From contig NZ_BMRO01000008.1 in assembly GCF_014648675.1 (NCBI RefSeq), forward strand, positions 296,322-358,863: 62,542 nucleotides of DNA, given 5' to 3'. Within the stretch, counting starts at the first letter, position 1. Every line of letters starts with the position of its first letter. Shown in pieces: positions 1-8,209 of this stretch. Position numbers and translations under genes: made by a program. Source of the DNA: Actinomadura livida (GTDB lineage: Bacteria; Actinomycetota; Actinomycetes; Streptosporangiales; Streptosporangiaceae). The notes below the pieces were generated by a model. That model worked only from the letters and a program-made list of their open reading frames with translations. It made no database searches and was not told the DNA's origin.

Positions 1-129
1 GGCGCAATTATATAGACGCTTGTATCGGCGAGCTGGTGCCGAACTCGTACCGAGACGGCATCGGGCTGCGAGTTCTCCTGTCCGTCGACGTGAGGAGGTG
101 CGGGGGGCCTTCGCTATCGACGCGGCGAG

Positions 130-274
130 GTGTCGTACATCGTGACTGGGTCGCATGCGCTCACCAGCGCAGATCCCGAAGACCTGGCCACCTTGAAACG
201 CTCGCCGGTCCTCAGGCGGAGGCGCTCAGCGTGAGAGAGACCCGAGCGCTGATACGAAAGATCATTGAAGAAAG
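130..274 (+). pseudogene. Remnant of XRE/DUF5753 regulator C-terminus
   Basis: Frame 1 from 130 reads VSYIVTGSHALTSADPEDL and frame 3 from 213 reads QAEALSVRETRALIRKIIEE. Together these resemble the C-terminal end of actinobacterial XRE regulators carrying DUF5753 (family pattern known to me; no search run). The two parts lie in different frames and no upstream HTH is readable, so the gene is broken. It is followed directly by a DUF397 remnant, the usual partner of this regulator family. Confidence 0.6.
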
Positions 275-395
275 ATGGATCCAAGCAAGGCTGCAACTCG
301 GTGGCCATCCGAGATGGCGAGGAGTTCGCGGCCCCGGGCTCGCCATGGAGCCGCAACGACTTCGTTGCTCCGTGAAGAAGCTCACAAATAGTTAA
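275..395 (+). pseudogene. Decayed DUF397 gene
   Basis: An ATG at 275 opens MDPSKA, the start expected of a DUF397 protein. The reading frame then shifts to NSVAIRDGEEFAAPGSPW (from 295) and again to VKKLTNS-stop (372-395). The central part of the domain is missing and all three frames are used. DUF397 proteins are small partners of XRE/DUF5753 regulators, so the order seen here (regulator tail, then DUF397) supports the call. The stretch 396-734 holds no gene I can support. Confidence 0.65.
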
Positions 396-734
396 GGACA
401 ACGACGTGTCTCGCCGAGGCTGCGAACGGCCCCGCTCGGCGGTGTGGGGGGTGAAAGCTCGGAAGGTGGTTCGGGTGGGGTTGGGATCGCGTAGCCTCCT
501 TGTCACGCTGGTGTGGTGTGTGGGGCTGGCGGGTTGTAAGCGCGTGGTAGGGCAGGGGCGGGGTCTTCGCAGTGACGTGGTCGAGTCGATCCGGGTGTGC
601 TCCTGTCGGTGGCAGGCGGGGCTCGCGGGGCGGCCGATGCGGCGGGGGCGGAGTTGGGCACCCGTGGTCAGCCGGTAACGTGGCCGAGCCAACGCGAAAA
701 TATCCCCGGTAGGCGGATCGAGACCCGGAGTTTC

Positions 735-1904
735 ATGGGGTACGACGTCAAGCTTGTTAAGTCGGCCGAGGTTGCGGAGAGCAAGAAGGATCGGGATCCC
801 TTCTTCGATAACGCCCGCTTTCTTGCCGTGGTCCTCGTCGTCGTCGGGCACACGGTGACCCTGTTCCCCCCGAATGACGCGACACATCCCGCGGTGCTGC
901 TGCTGCAGACCTTCCGGATGCCGCTGCTGATCATCATCACAGGTCATCTGGCGCGCAACTTCGTGTTCGACGACTCCAAGGTGCGCGGGCTGGTGACCGG
1001 GCTCGCTCTGCCCTACCTGATATTCGAGTTGTTCTACGCCACCTACGCGTGGGCCACCGGTGCGGCCGCCTTCAACCTGCAGATCCTGCTGCCGACGTAC
1101 CTGATGTGGTTCCTGATGTCGGTGATCATCTGGCGGTTGACCGTTCCGTTCTGGCGGAACGTCCGCTGGCCGCTGGCGATCGCCGTGGCGCTCACCCTCA
1201 TCTCCTACACCCACGAGATGCCCCACGAGCTGACGCTCCGGCGGCTCCTCGCGCTGCTCCCGTTCTTCGTCCTGGGCGTGTGCCTGCAGCGCAAGCACAT
1301 CAAGTTCCTGAAGAAGCCCGGGATGTCCGCGGTCGGCGTCCTCGTCCTGGCCGCGGGCGTCACCTTCTACTACACGGGCGGACGCTACGTCCCCGAGTAC
1401 TGGACCTACTGGGACCGGGGCTACCAGTGGCTGGGCGTCAGGGCCTTCCCCGGAGTCTTCATCCACCTGGGCGTGCTGACCCTCGCGACGCTTCTCGCCG
1501 GGGCCGTCCTGTCGCTGGTCCCCAGCCGGCGGACCTGGTTCACCCCGTTCGGCACCAAGACCCTGTACGCCTACCTGCTGCACGGCCTCGGCGTCATGAC
1601 CGTGGTCTACTTCGGTCTCCACCGGACCGCTTTCGTGCAGACCGTCCCGGGGGTGCTGATCAGCGCCATCGCGGCCGCGGCGGTGGCCACCCTGCTGTGC
1701 ACCCCGCCGGTCGTCCGGGCCACCCGCTGCCTGATCGAGCCGAGGGCGGAGTGGCTGTTCCGCCGCCGCACCCCGCCGCCCCCGGCGCCCTCGAACCACG
1801 GCGGCTCGCGGACGCCGACCACGTGCAGCATGTCGGCCGGTGCGTCCGCGAGGACGCGGGCCATGGCGGGACGGTCGTCCCGCCATGGCGGTTCCTCCTC
1901 GTAG
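735..1904 (+). CDS. Membrane acyltransferase (acyltransferase 3 / fucose 4-O-acetylase-like)
   Basis: A 389-residue polytopic membrane protein. It has a short cytoplasmic N-terminus and then the family-typical FDNARFLAVVLVVVGHT block (about residues 24-40), whose His39 sits where acyltransferase-3 enzymes carry the catalytic His. About ten hydrophobic segments follow, and the tail is Arg/Pro-rich. Such enzymes move acyl groups onto sugars or other envelope molecules at the membrane; the substrate here is unknown. The ATG at 735 was chosen because CGGAG lies just upstream and because the conserved part starts soon after. The gene stands alone on the plus strand. The following gene is convergent and ends 18 nt away. 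Confidence 0.8.
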   Translation: MGYDVKLVKSAEVAESKKDRDPFFDNARFLAVVLVVVGHTVTLFPPNDATHPAVLLLQTFRMPLLIIITGHLARNFVFDDSKVRGLVTGLALPYLIFELFYATYAWATGAAAFNLQILLPTYLMWFLMSVIIWRLTVPFWRNVRWPLAIAVALTLISYTHEMPHELTLRRLLALLPFFVLGVCLQRKHIKFLKKPGMSAVGVLVLAAGVTFYYTGGRYVPEYWTYWDRGYQWLGVRAFPGVFIHLGVLTLATLLAGAVLSLVPSRRTWFTPFGTKTLYAYLLHGLGVMTVVYFGLHRTAFVQTVPGVLISAIAAAAVATLLCTPPVVRATRCLIEPRAEWLFRRRTPPPPAPSNHGGSRTPTTCSMSAGASARTRAMAGRSSRHGGSSS

Positions 1905-1921
1905 CCGCCGGGGCTAGGCGG

Positions 1922-2395
1922 TCAGTCCCACATGCCCGGCTCGTAGCCGCCGGCGGGCTGCCGGGTGATGACGTTCATGCGGTTCCACGTGTTGAGGAGG
2001 GCGATGAGGGACACCAGGGCGGCGAGCTGCTCCTCGTCGTAGTGCTTGGCGGCGTTCGCCCAGACCTCGTCCGAGACGCCGCCGGCCCCGTCGGCGATGC
2101 GGGTGCCCTCCTCGGCGACCTCCAGGGCCGCCCGCTCGGCCTCGGTGAAGACCGTGGCCTCCCGCCAGGCCGCGACCAGGTTGACCCGCAACGGGGTCTC
2201 CCCGGCATGGGCGGCGTCCTTGGTGTGCATGTCGACGCAGAAGCCGCAGCCGTTGATCTGGCTGACGCGGATCTTCACCAGCTCCTGGGTCGTGACCGGC
2301 AGCGGTGAGTTCCGGACGATCTTGTCGGCCGACTGGAGGTGCTTCATCAGCTTGGGCAGGAAGGCGGATGCGAAGTAGTCCAAGCGAGCGTCCAC
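1922..2395 (-). CDS. Carboxymuconolactone decarboxylase / AhpD-like protein
   Basis: 157 residues with the AhpD-family redox motif NGCGFCVDMH: Cys50, Cys53 and His57. Proteins of this type are alkyl-hydroperoxidase-like thiol enzymes; the physiological partner cannot be read from sequence. The GTG at 2395 is chosen because AAGGAGAG lies 4-5 nt upstream on the minus strand. A longer reading frame exists upstream but lacks the family pattern. The gene diverges from the TetR gene at 2597, about 200 nt away, and may be its target. The start codon and the full length match the family. Confidence 0.85.
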   Translation of the reverse strand: MDARLDYFASAFLPKLMKHLQSADKIVRNSPLPVTTQELVKIRVSQINGCGFCVDMHTKDAAHAGETPLRVNLVAAWREATVFTEAERAALEVAEEGTRIADGAGGVSDEVWANAAKHYDEEQLAALVSLIALLNTWNRMNVITRQPAGGYEPGMWD

Positions 2396-2584
2396 GGTGC
2401 TCTCCTTACGGTGTCGTCTGTTCACCCGTACTGACGGGGCGGCCCGGCTAGATGTGACACCGGGCGGGCACCGCGCACGCTGGCACGCGGCGGTCGAGCC
2501 CTGGTAAACGCCGGACTGAAGAAGCTTTCCGATGATTTGAGACGCCATTGGTCTTCGCCGCGCCTGACCTGGGCGTAGTGCGCC

Positions 2585-2590
2585 TAATGT
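2585..2590 (+). promoter_or_regulatory. -10 box of a probable leaderless TetR mRNA
   Basis: TAATGT lies 6 nt before the ATG at 2597 and there is no Shine-Dalgarno sequence. This spacing places the transcription start at or next to the start codon. Confidence 0.5.
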
Positions 2591-2596
2591 GGCGGG

Positions 2597-3229
2597 ATGT
2601 CCAATCTCATTCCACGTCAGCGCGTCATCGACGGCGCGGCCCGGTTGTTCGGAGAGCTCGGCTACGACAGCACGCCCCTGCAGCTCATCGCCGATGCGCT
2701 GGGCGTGAGCACCTCGACGATCATGAAGGTCGTCGGGGACAAGCGCACGCTCTACATGGAGGTCATGCGGCAGGCGTTCGAGGCGGAGTGGGAGATGCTG
2801 GACGCGGCCGTGGCGCAGGCCGGCGGCGGCCGGGCCGCGGTGCACGAGATCATGGACGCCTACTTGGACTTCCACGTCGCGAACCCGCAGAACCGTGCGC
2901 TGTGGGCGCACCGCTGGGTCGCCGACGCCGCCGACCTGTCCGAGCTCGAGGACCGCTATGCCCGGCCCCTGTTCGACCTGGTGGCCGCCAAGATCAAGGG
3001 CCTGGTGCCGCCCGACGTCGACACCTACTACCTGCTCGGCACGATGGTCTGGTGCGTGCACGGCTTCCTCGGCTCGGGCCTCCTCGACCGTCCCCGGGGC
3101 ATCCGCAGGGCCGACGACCCGGTCGCCGTCGAGTCTTTCCGGCGGCACCTCCACGTGCTGATGGACCGCCTGCTCGCACCCCAGGCCCCGCCTCCGTCAG
3201 GCCGTCCCCGGGCGATGGCGAGCAACTGA
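2597..3229 (+). CDS. TetR/AcrR family transcriptional regulator
   Basis: 210 residues. The N-terminal HTH (about residues 8-55) reads RVIDGAARLFGELGYDSTPLQLIADALGVSTSTIMKVVGDKRTLYMEVM, a TetR pattern shown here only for its key blocks (ARLFGELGY, IADALGVS). The C-terminal ligand domain is not assignable. The ATG at 2597 has TAATGT 6 nt upstream and no ribosome binding site, so the message is probably leaderless. It diverges from the AhpD-like gene, the obvious candidate target. The spacer 3230-3383 is GC-rich and shows no gene. Confidence 0.85.
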   Translation: MSNLIPRQRVIDGAARLFGELGYDSTPLQLIADALGVSTSTIMKVVGDKRTLYMEVMRQAFEAEWEMLDAAVAQAGGGRAAVHEIMDAYLDFHVANPQNRALWAHRWVADAADLSELEDRYARPLFDLVAAKIKGLVPPDVDTYYLLGTMVWCVHGFLGSGLLDRPRGIRRADDPVAVESFRRHLHVLMDRLLAPQAPPPSGRPRAMASN

Positions 3230-3383
3230 CCCGCCCACCGAAGGCCGCCCCCCGCGCGAGCACGGCCGGCCCCCGCACCCGGAAAAGCCAGAGTTCACCG
3301 GACGTCCGGCAACCGCGGCCGGTCCGAGGAACTCGACACCGTAGCGAGCGGCGACGCCCGCGATGCCGCGCCTCACACCGCCG

Positions 3384-4364
3384 TCAGCGCTCCGTCTGCC
3401 GGTGGGGGGATGCGGCGCGGGTGAAGCGTTCTCCCCAGTCGTCGAACTGGTCGAGCAGTTCCGGTGGCTCCACGACCTGGAAGTCGGCGCCGACCACGCC
3501 CATCGCCATGGTGGGCCAGTCCAGGGTGTCGGAGGTCATCCGCACCCGGCAGCGCTCGGCGTCGATCTCCTCGACGGCGCACCAGCGGCCGATCCGTTTC
3601 CGCACGTCGGCGGCCGGGGCGTCGACCAGCACCTCCACCCGGTAGGAGCGCGGCGGCTCCCGCAGGCTGCCGCTGACGAACTCGGCGGCGTCCGCGGCGG
3701 GCAGCTCGCGGGGGCGGAACCGGGCGCCGGTCCCGTCCGGGCCGCTGAGCCGGTCGACGCGGAAGCTGCGCCAGTCGTGCCGGACGAGGTCGTACGCGAC
3801 CAGGTACCAGCGCCGTCCGACCGGCACCAGCCGGTGCGGCTCGACGTGCCGGTCGGACGCCCGGCCCTGGGCGTCGGTGTAGGCGAAGCGGAGCCGTTCG
3901 CTGTCGCGGCAGGCCAGCGCGATGGTGGTGAGGACGGCGGAGTCGATGTCCGCCCCGGCCGGGCGGCCCCACTCCGCGGGCACCGTCACCGCGCGCAGCG
4001 CCTCCACCCGGTGGCGCAGCCGCGCCGGCATGACCTGGACGACCTTGGCCAGCACGCGCACCGAGGACTCGGCGATGCCCGCCACCGCGCCCTGCGCCGC
4101 GGCCTGGAGCCCGACCGCGAGCGCGACGGCCTCCTCGTCGTCGATCACCAGCGGCGGCAGCGTCGCGCCCGCGGCCAGCTGGTAACCGCCCTCGATGCCG
4201 CGCTGGGCGTGGACCGGGTAGCCCAGCTCGCGCAGCCGGTCGATGTCCCGGCGCAGGGTGCGGACGGAGACGCCCAGCCGGTCGGCCAGCTCGGCGCCGG
4301 GCCAGTAGCGGTGGGTCTGCAGCAGGGACAGCAGACGGAGCGTCCGGTCGCTGGTGTTCGCCAT
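3384..4364 (-). CDS. HTH/WYL-domain transcriptional regulator
   Basis: 326 residues. The N-terminal winged helix (about 1-60) contains LADRLGVSVRTLRRDIDRLRELGY. The middle carries a WYL ligand domain with the literal motif RRWYLVAYD, and a C-terminal WCX-type region follows. WYL regulators in actinomycetes often respond to nucleic-acid or small-molecule signals; the target is unknown. The neighbouring DinB-like gene at 4461 diverges from it, and WYL-DinB/YafY pairs of this kind are common, so autoregulation plus control of that gene is a reasonable inference. Confidence 0.88.
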   Translation of the reverse strand: MANTSDRTLRLLSLLQTHRYWPGAELADRLGVSVRTLRRDIDRLRELGYPVHAQRGIEGGYQLAAGATLPPLVIDDEEAVALAVGLQAAAQGAVAGIAESSVRVLAKVVQVMPARLRHRVEALRAVTVPAEWGRPAGADIDSAVLTTIALACRDSERLRFAYTDAQGRASDRHVEPHRLVPVGRRWYLVAYDLVRHDWRSFRVDRLSGPDGTGARFRPRELPAADAAEFVSGSLREPPRSYRVEVLVDAPAADVRKRIGRWCAVEEIDAERCRVRMTSDTLDWPTMAMGVVGADFQVVEPPELLDQFDDWGERFTRAASPHRQTER

Positions 4365-4460
4365 GTCTTCGATTCTCCGGCACTTCAGGTCAGAAAGTGG
4401 CCGCTACGGTCCCTAACGTGGTGTTCGTCCGACGGAGCAAAGTGATCGAAGGCGGAGGCC

Positions 4461-5021
4461 ATGACTGTGAACGCGACGACCGAGAACCCGGACACCCGTG
4501 ACCTGGCCGCGCCGCCCACCGGCGAGCGCGCCGACCTGCTGACGATGCTGGCCAAGCACCGGCACTTCCTGCGCTTCACGACCCGCGACCTCAGCGACGA
4601 GCAGGCCGGGCTGCGGACGACCGCCAGTGAGCTGTGCCTCGGCGGCCTCATCAAGCACGTCTCCGCGACCGAGCGCGGCTGGGTGGACTTCATCCTGGAG
4701 GGCCCGTCCGCGATGGGCGACTTCGACGACATGACCGAGGAGGACTTCGCCCGGCGGGCCGACGAGTTCCGGATGCTGCCCGGCGAGACGCTGGCCGGCG
4801 TGCTCGACGCCTACGCCGAGGTCGCCCGCCGCACCGACCAACTGGTCGCCACACTGCCCGACCTGGACGCGACCCAGCCGCTGCCGAAGGCGCCGTGGTT
4901 CCAGGACACGCACCGGTCGGTCCGGCAGGTCTTCCTGCACATCATCGCCGAGACGGCCCAGCACGCAGGGCACGCCGACATCATCCGCGAGTCCCTGGAC
5001 GGCGCGAAGACGATGGGCTGA
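4461..5021 (+). CDS. DinB/DUF664-like putative metalloenzyme
   Basis: 186 residues with the four-helix DinB fold pattern. There is a His in the GLIKHVSATERGW segment (about residue 70) and a C-terminal HIIAETAQHAGHADIIRE segment with the spaced His residues that bind metal in this family. Many actinobacterial DinB proteins are thiol (mycothiol or bacillithiol) S-transferases. That role is plausible because the mycothiol gene mshA lies in this window, but it is not demonstrated. GGAGG just upstream supports the ATG at 4461. A TAACGT box at 4413 could be the -10. The regulator at 3384-4364 diverges. Confidence 0.8.
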   Translation: MTVNATTENPDTRDLAAPPTGERADLLTMLAKHRHFLRFTTRDLSDEQAGLRTTASELCLGGLIKHVSATERGWVDFILEGPSAMGDFDDMTEEDFARRADEFRMLPGETLAGVLDAYAEVARRTDQLVATLPDLDATQPLPKAPWFQDTHRSVRQVFLHIIAETAQHAGHADIIRESLDGAKTMG

Positions 5022-5046
5022 CCAACCGCGTCCCCGTCCACCAGAT

Positions 5047-5112
5047 CCGTTGACTTGCGGCATGTTGTTGTTATCGCGGGCCGGATAACAACAACATGCC
5101 GCAAGTCAACGG
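5047..5112. terminator. Perfect 29-bp inverted repeat between convergent genes
   Basis: Arms 5047-5075 and 5084-5112 are exact reverse complements around an 8-nt loop. The repeat lies between the ends of the DinB gene (5021) and the TerC gene (5128), so it can terminate transcription from both sides. There is no T-run. The arm includes a GTT trinucleotide run, unlike the GC-rich hairpins elsewhere in the window. Confidence 0.75.
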
Positions 5113-5127
5113 TTTGGCGGCCGCGGG

Positions 5128-6147
5128 TCAGGGGTTGGCGGTGTTCTCCTCGCGGGGCTCCTTCTTCGTGGCCGCGCGGAGCGAGCCGGGCTTGGCCTTC
5201 TCCTCCGGGTGGGTGCGGACGCGGAGCAGGCTGGCGACGGTCGTCACGACCAGGATCAGGAGGATCACGCCCAGCGAGAGCGGCGTCGGCATCTCCGGGA
5301 TCGACTTGGAGACGTCCTCGTGCAGGAAGTGCAGGATCAGCTTCACGCCGATGAAGATGAGGATCGAGGAGAGCCCGATCGTCAGGTAGACCAGGCGGTC
5401 CAGCAGGCCCTCGACGAGGAAGTACAGGGCGCGCAGCCCGAGTAGGGCGAACGCGTTGGCGGTGAAGACGATGAACGGCTCGCTCGTCACGCCGAACACG
5501 GCCGGGATGGAGTCGAGGGCGAACAGCAGGTCCGTGCTCCCGATGGCCACGAACACGATCAGCAGCGGGGTCGCGACGCGGTGGCCGTTCTCCCGGGCGA
5601 GCATCCGGCCGCCGTGGTAGTCGTCGCTGATCGGGAACAGCTTGCGGGCGCGGCGCACCAGGAAGTTCTCCTCGACGTCCGGCTCCTCGTTGCGGTGCCG
5701 GATGAGCTGGATCGCCGTCCAGATCAGCACCAGGCCGAAGATCAGGAACGTGAAGGAGAACAGGCTGATCGCCGCGGCGCCGACCGCGATCAGGACGGCC
5801 CGCAGGACGAGCGCGGCGGCGATGCCGAACAGCAGGGTCTTCTGCTGGAACTCGTCCGGCACCTCGAACCGCGCCATGATGATCACGAACACGAAGAGGT
5901 TGTCGACCGACAGGCTCTTCTCGACGACGTAGCCGGAGAAGTACTCCGTGCCCGCCGTCGAGCCGACGAGCATCCACAGGGCGAGGCCGAACAGCAGCGC
6001 GACGGCGACGTAGAACACCGACCAGAAGGTCGCCTCCCGCATGCCGACCGCGTGCGGCCGCCGGACGGCGACCAGGAGGTCGAGCACGAAGAGCCCGACG
6101 ATCAATGCGATCGTCGCGGTCCAGGCCCATGCGGAAATGTCGACCAT
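5128..6147 (-). CDS. TerC/Alx family integral membrane protein
   Basis: 339 residues with about nine membrane segments. Two acidic motifs typical of TerC/Alx are visible: FVLDLLVAV near residue 22 and VEKSLSVDNLFVF near residue 75. Members are linked to metal-ion (notably manganese) export, sometimes at the point of protein secretion, and to tellurium resistance. The length matches the family and the C-terminus is basic. The ATG at 6147 starts MVDISAW. The 219-nt upstream spacer (6148-6366) was checked for a yybP-ykoY manganese riboswitch and none was convincing. Confidence 0.88.
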   Translation of the reverse strand: MVDISAWAWTATIALIVGLFVLDLLVAVRRPHAVGMREATFWSVFYVAVALLFGLALWMLVGSTAGTEYFSGYVVEKSLSVDNLFVFVIIMARFEVPDEFQQKTLLFGIAAALVLRAVLIAVGAAAISLFSFTFLIFGLVLIWTAIQLIRHRNEEPDVEENFLVRRARKLFPISDDYHGGRMLARENGHRVATPLLIVFVAIGSTDLLFALDSIPAVFGVTSEPFIVFTANAFALLGLRALYFLVEGLLDRLVYLTIGLSSILIFIGVKLILHFLHEDVSKSIPEMPTPLSLGVILLILVVTTVASLLRVRTHPEEKAKPGSLRAATKKEPREENTANP

Positions 6148-6366
6148 GCGGTGGCTCCACTCGGTGCGAGGTGTCGGCTGTCGTATATCCGTTCTGCGGC
6201 TGTTCTACCGTCGAATGCGCGGTGACACCCGGGAGACCGGGCGGCGGACGGAGCCTTACCAGGGCGTGAAGCGCACCCGGCCGCCCCTGGAACCGGGTGA
6301 TTCACCCAGGTGCGGCTGAGTACTTGCGCCGATGTGGCCGCGGCGGGCGGGCGGCAGGCTGCGGGC

Positions 6367-7140
6367 ATGGATACTTCGCGCTGGCGTCCCCTCGCCCTTC
6401 TCGCCAAGGCGGCCCTGGCCGCCCTCCTCGCGCTCGCCGTGGCCTTCCCCGAGTGGGACCGGTTCGCGGACAAGGCGATGGGCGTCCGCGTGGCCGCCTA
6501 CCCCGCCGCCGTCATGCTCGTCACCCTGATCTGGGCGCTGCGGGGCCAGGGCAGGGCGTTCCCGTGGGACATCGACCTCCTCGTGACGGTCCCGTTCCTC
6601 ATCGACGTCGCGGGGAACGCCGCCGACCTGTACGACACCGTGACGTGGTTCGACGACGCGTGCCACTTCGGGAACTGGGCGCTGCTCTGCGCGGCGGGCG
6701 GCCTGGCCCTGCGGCGCTGGGGCGGCATCACGTCCTGGACGCTCGCGCTGTGCTGCACCGGCATGAGCGCCGCGGCGGCGATCCTGTGGGAGTTCTTCGA
6801 GTACGGCGTCTTCATCCTCGACACCCCCGAGACCGTGTCCATCTACCGCGACACCATCGGCGACCTCATGCTCGGCCTCGCCGGTGCCACCGCGGCCGGT
6901 CTCGTCCTCGCCCTCACGACGGCTTTCACGACGGCCCGCGCCGCGTCAGTAGACGAGCGCCTGGACCCCGTCGGTCGTGATCTCCTCGACGAAGGTCGGC
7001 GCCCCGGCGATGCGGATGCCCGGGAGGACGTCGTCCGGGCCGATGTCGCGCCGGGCCGCGCACTGGGTGCAGAGGGTGACGCGCCCCGCGGAGAGGACCA
7101 CGGCGAGAAGGTCGTCCAGGGGAGTGGCGTGCGGGAGTGA
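6367..7140 (+). CDS. Integral membrane protein, DUF2238/YjdF-like, with run-on tail
   Basis: 257 residues. Residues 1-190 hold about six membrane segments with the blocks TWFDDACHFGNW, ILWEFFEYGVF and YRDTIGDLMLGLAGA, which resemble DUF2238/YjdF proteins of unknown function. The last 65 residues are hydrophilic, unlike the family, and are encoded opposite the 3' part of the DsrE gene. The overlap is 195 bp, tail to tail. The likely explanation is loss of an earlier stop codon. The ATG at 6367 is preferred over an upstream in-frame codon at 6310 because the first membrane helix starts shortly after it. Confidence 0.7.
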   Translation: MDTSRWRPLALLAKAALAALLALAVAFPEWDRFADKAMGVRVAAYPAAVMLVTLIWALRGQGRAFPWDIDLLVTVPFLIDVAGNAADLYDTVTWFDDACHFGNWALLCAAGGLALRRWGGITSWTLALCCTGMSAAAAILWEFFEYGVFILDTPETVSIYRDTIGDLMLGLAGATAAGLVLALTTAFTTARAASVDERLDPVGRDLLDEGRRPGDADAREDVVRADVAPGRALGAEGDAPRGEDHGEKVVQGSGVRE

Positions 7141-7308
7141 GAACCCCGCCGCCCGCCCCGGCAGCGCGAACCACGCGGACTCGCCGGTCAGCCAGAGGGA
7201 GACGGGCACGCCGCTCGCCGCGGCGGCGGCGGCCACCGTGAACGCCTGGTTGCAGCGCTCGGGTGCGTCGGCCCCCGCCGTGACCTTGATCACCAGTGGT
7301 CTCGCCAT
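6946..7308 (-). CDS. DsrE/DsrF-like small protein
   Basis: About 120 residues with the DsrE-like alpha/beta pattern: LVIKVTAGADAPERCNQAFTVA at the N-terminus, then VSLWLTGESAWF, then VTLCTQCAARRDI. The CxxC there could be redox-active or metal-binding. DsrE-fold proteins act in sulfur relay and related chemistry; the exact role is unknown. TAGAGT lies 6 nt upstream of the ATG at 7308, so the message is probably leaderless. Its 3' half overlaps the reading frame of the converging membrane protein. Codon use and family match favour this frame in the overlap. Confidence 0.8.
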   Translation of the reverse strand: MARPLVIKVTAGADAPERCNQAFTVAAAAAASGVPVSLWLTGESAWFALPGRAAGFSLPHATPLDDLLAVVLSAGRVTLCTQCAARRDIGPDDVLPGIRIAGAPTFVEEITTDGVQALVY

Positions 7309-7314
7309 AACCGC

Positions 7315-7320
7315 ACTCTA
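7315..7320 (-). promoter_or_regulatory. -10 box, leaderless DsrE-like gene
   Basis: On the minus strand TAGAGT is followed by 6 nt and the ATG at 7308. Confidence 0.5.
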
Positions 7321-7335
7321 GCCCCGGTGCCCCCG

Positions 7336-7341
7336 TAGCAT
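7336..7341 (+). promoter_or_regulatory. -10 box, leaderless small membrane peptide
   Basis: TAGCAT is followed by 6 nt and the ATG at 7348. It lies back to back with the divergent box at 7315-7320. Confidence 0.45.
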
Positions 7342-7347
7342 CGCGCT

Positions 7348-7446
7348 ATGAGTGGGATGGTGAACGCCGGGATCCTCGTCCTCGTTCTCGGGCTGATGGC
7401 GGTCGCCGCCGTCCTGCTGGTGATCCGGCTCGGCCGGCTGAAGTAG
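7348..7446 (+). CDS. 32-residue single-span membrane peptide
   Basis: The frame reads MSGMVNAGILVLVLGLMAV and continues through one hydrophobic helix (about residues 8-26) to a basic end, RLGRLK. It fits a small inner-membrane peptide with a cytoplasmic C-terminus. TAGCAT 6 nt before the ATG suggests a leaderless message. I do not recognise a family. The uniform hydrophobic core and own promoter box argue that it is real. Confidence 0.55.
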   Translation: MSGMVNAGILVLVLGLMAVAAVLLVIRLGRLK

Positions 7447-7513
7447 CGGTCCGGCGGCGGGCGGACGGCGACCCGGCGGCGCGGCGGCGGGCGCGCCGCT
7501 ACGCTCGGTGCCC

Positions 7514-7999
7514 ATGGATCCTGAGCTGCACCCGGACCTTGAGCCGCTGAAGTTCCTCCTCGGCACCTGGGAGGGAGCCGGCGTCGGCGGCTATCCCACG
7601 ATCGAGTCGTTCAACTTCGGCCAGGAGATGTCGTTCACCCACGTCGGGAAGCCGTTCCTCATCTACGCCAGCCGCACATGGATGATCGAGGAGGACGGCA
7701 CGCTCGGGCGCCCGCTGGGCATGGAGACGGGCTACTGGCGGCCGCGTCCCGACCACAAGGTCGAGGTCACGCTGGCGCACCCCACGGGCATCGTCGAGAT
7801 CTACGTCGGGAACGTGGCGTTCACGCGGGTCGAGCTGCACACGGACGTCGTCGCCCGCACGGAGTCGGCGAAGGAGGTGACGGGCGGGCACCGCCTGTAC
7901 GGGATGATCGGCGAGGACCTCGGCTGGGCCTACGACATGGCGGCGATGGGGCAGGACCTCCAGTCGCACCTGTCCGCCCAGCTCAAGCGGGTCGGCTGA
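7514..7999 (+). CDS. Nitrobindin-like heme-binding beta-barrel protein
   Basis: 161 residues in the THAP4-like/nitrobindin family. LLGTWEGAGVGGYPTI sits at about 15-30, GQEMSFTHVGKPFLIYASRTW follows, and the C-terminal LQSHLSAQLKRV carries His152 at the position of the proximal heme ligand. Mycobacterial and plant homologues bind ferric heme and isomerise peroxynitrite to nitrate; the same is inferred here. A GTG at 7508 is also in frame, but the ATG at 7514 leads directly into the conserved part. TACGCT at 7500-7505 may be the -10. Confidence 0.88.
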   Translation: MDPELHPDLEPLKFLLGTWEGAGVGGYPTIESFNFGQEMSFTHVGKPFLIYASRTWMIEEDGTLGRPLGMETGYWRPRPDHKVEVTLAHPTGIVEIYVGNVAFTRVELHTDVVARTESAKEVTGGHRLYGMIGEDLGWAYDMAAMGQDLQSHLSAQLKRVG

Positions 8000-8170
8000 G
8001 GCTCACCCGCAGGCCCCCGGACATGAACGATCCCCGAACCTTCCCGCTCGGGCGGGTGATGGACAGGACGGGTCCATCGGTCCGGGGACCGGGTGTCTGC
8101 CTGGTATTCGCCGGTCGCCGTCGCGACCGGTTGCCACCGCCGGAGCGGCGGCGCCGAGGCGGGACGGCGA

Positions 8171-8209
8171 CTAGCGGACAGCCACCTCGCGAGTCCTAGA
8201 GTCAATCAT
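8171..8209 (-). CDS. Possible 12-codon ORF behind an extended Shine-Dalgarno
   Basis: On the minus strand GAAAGGAGGTGGTCC (8229 down to 8215) precedes an ATG at 8209 that opens MIDSRTREVAVR and a TAG. The complement, 8214-8229, matches the actinobacterial 16S rRNA 3' tail in 15 of 16 positions as I recall that sequence. No gene follows on the minus strand within 850 nt. It could be a leader peptide, a regulatory RNA element or chance. The rest of 8000-8339 holds no gene that I can support. Confidence 0.3.
   Translation of the reverse strand: MIDSRTREVAVR

Noticed and set aside
406..678. 90-codon frame
   Set aside because: Low-complexity, no SD, no family pattern; treated as non-coding.
114..1886. 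590-codon open frame on the minus strand
   Set aside because: Antisense to the acyltransferase, Arg/Pro/Gly/Gln-rich, no domain; a high-GC shadow frame.
6148..6366. Possible yybP-ykoY manganese riboswitch upstream of the TerC gene
   Set aside because: The conserved riboswitch core could not be found on the minus strand.
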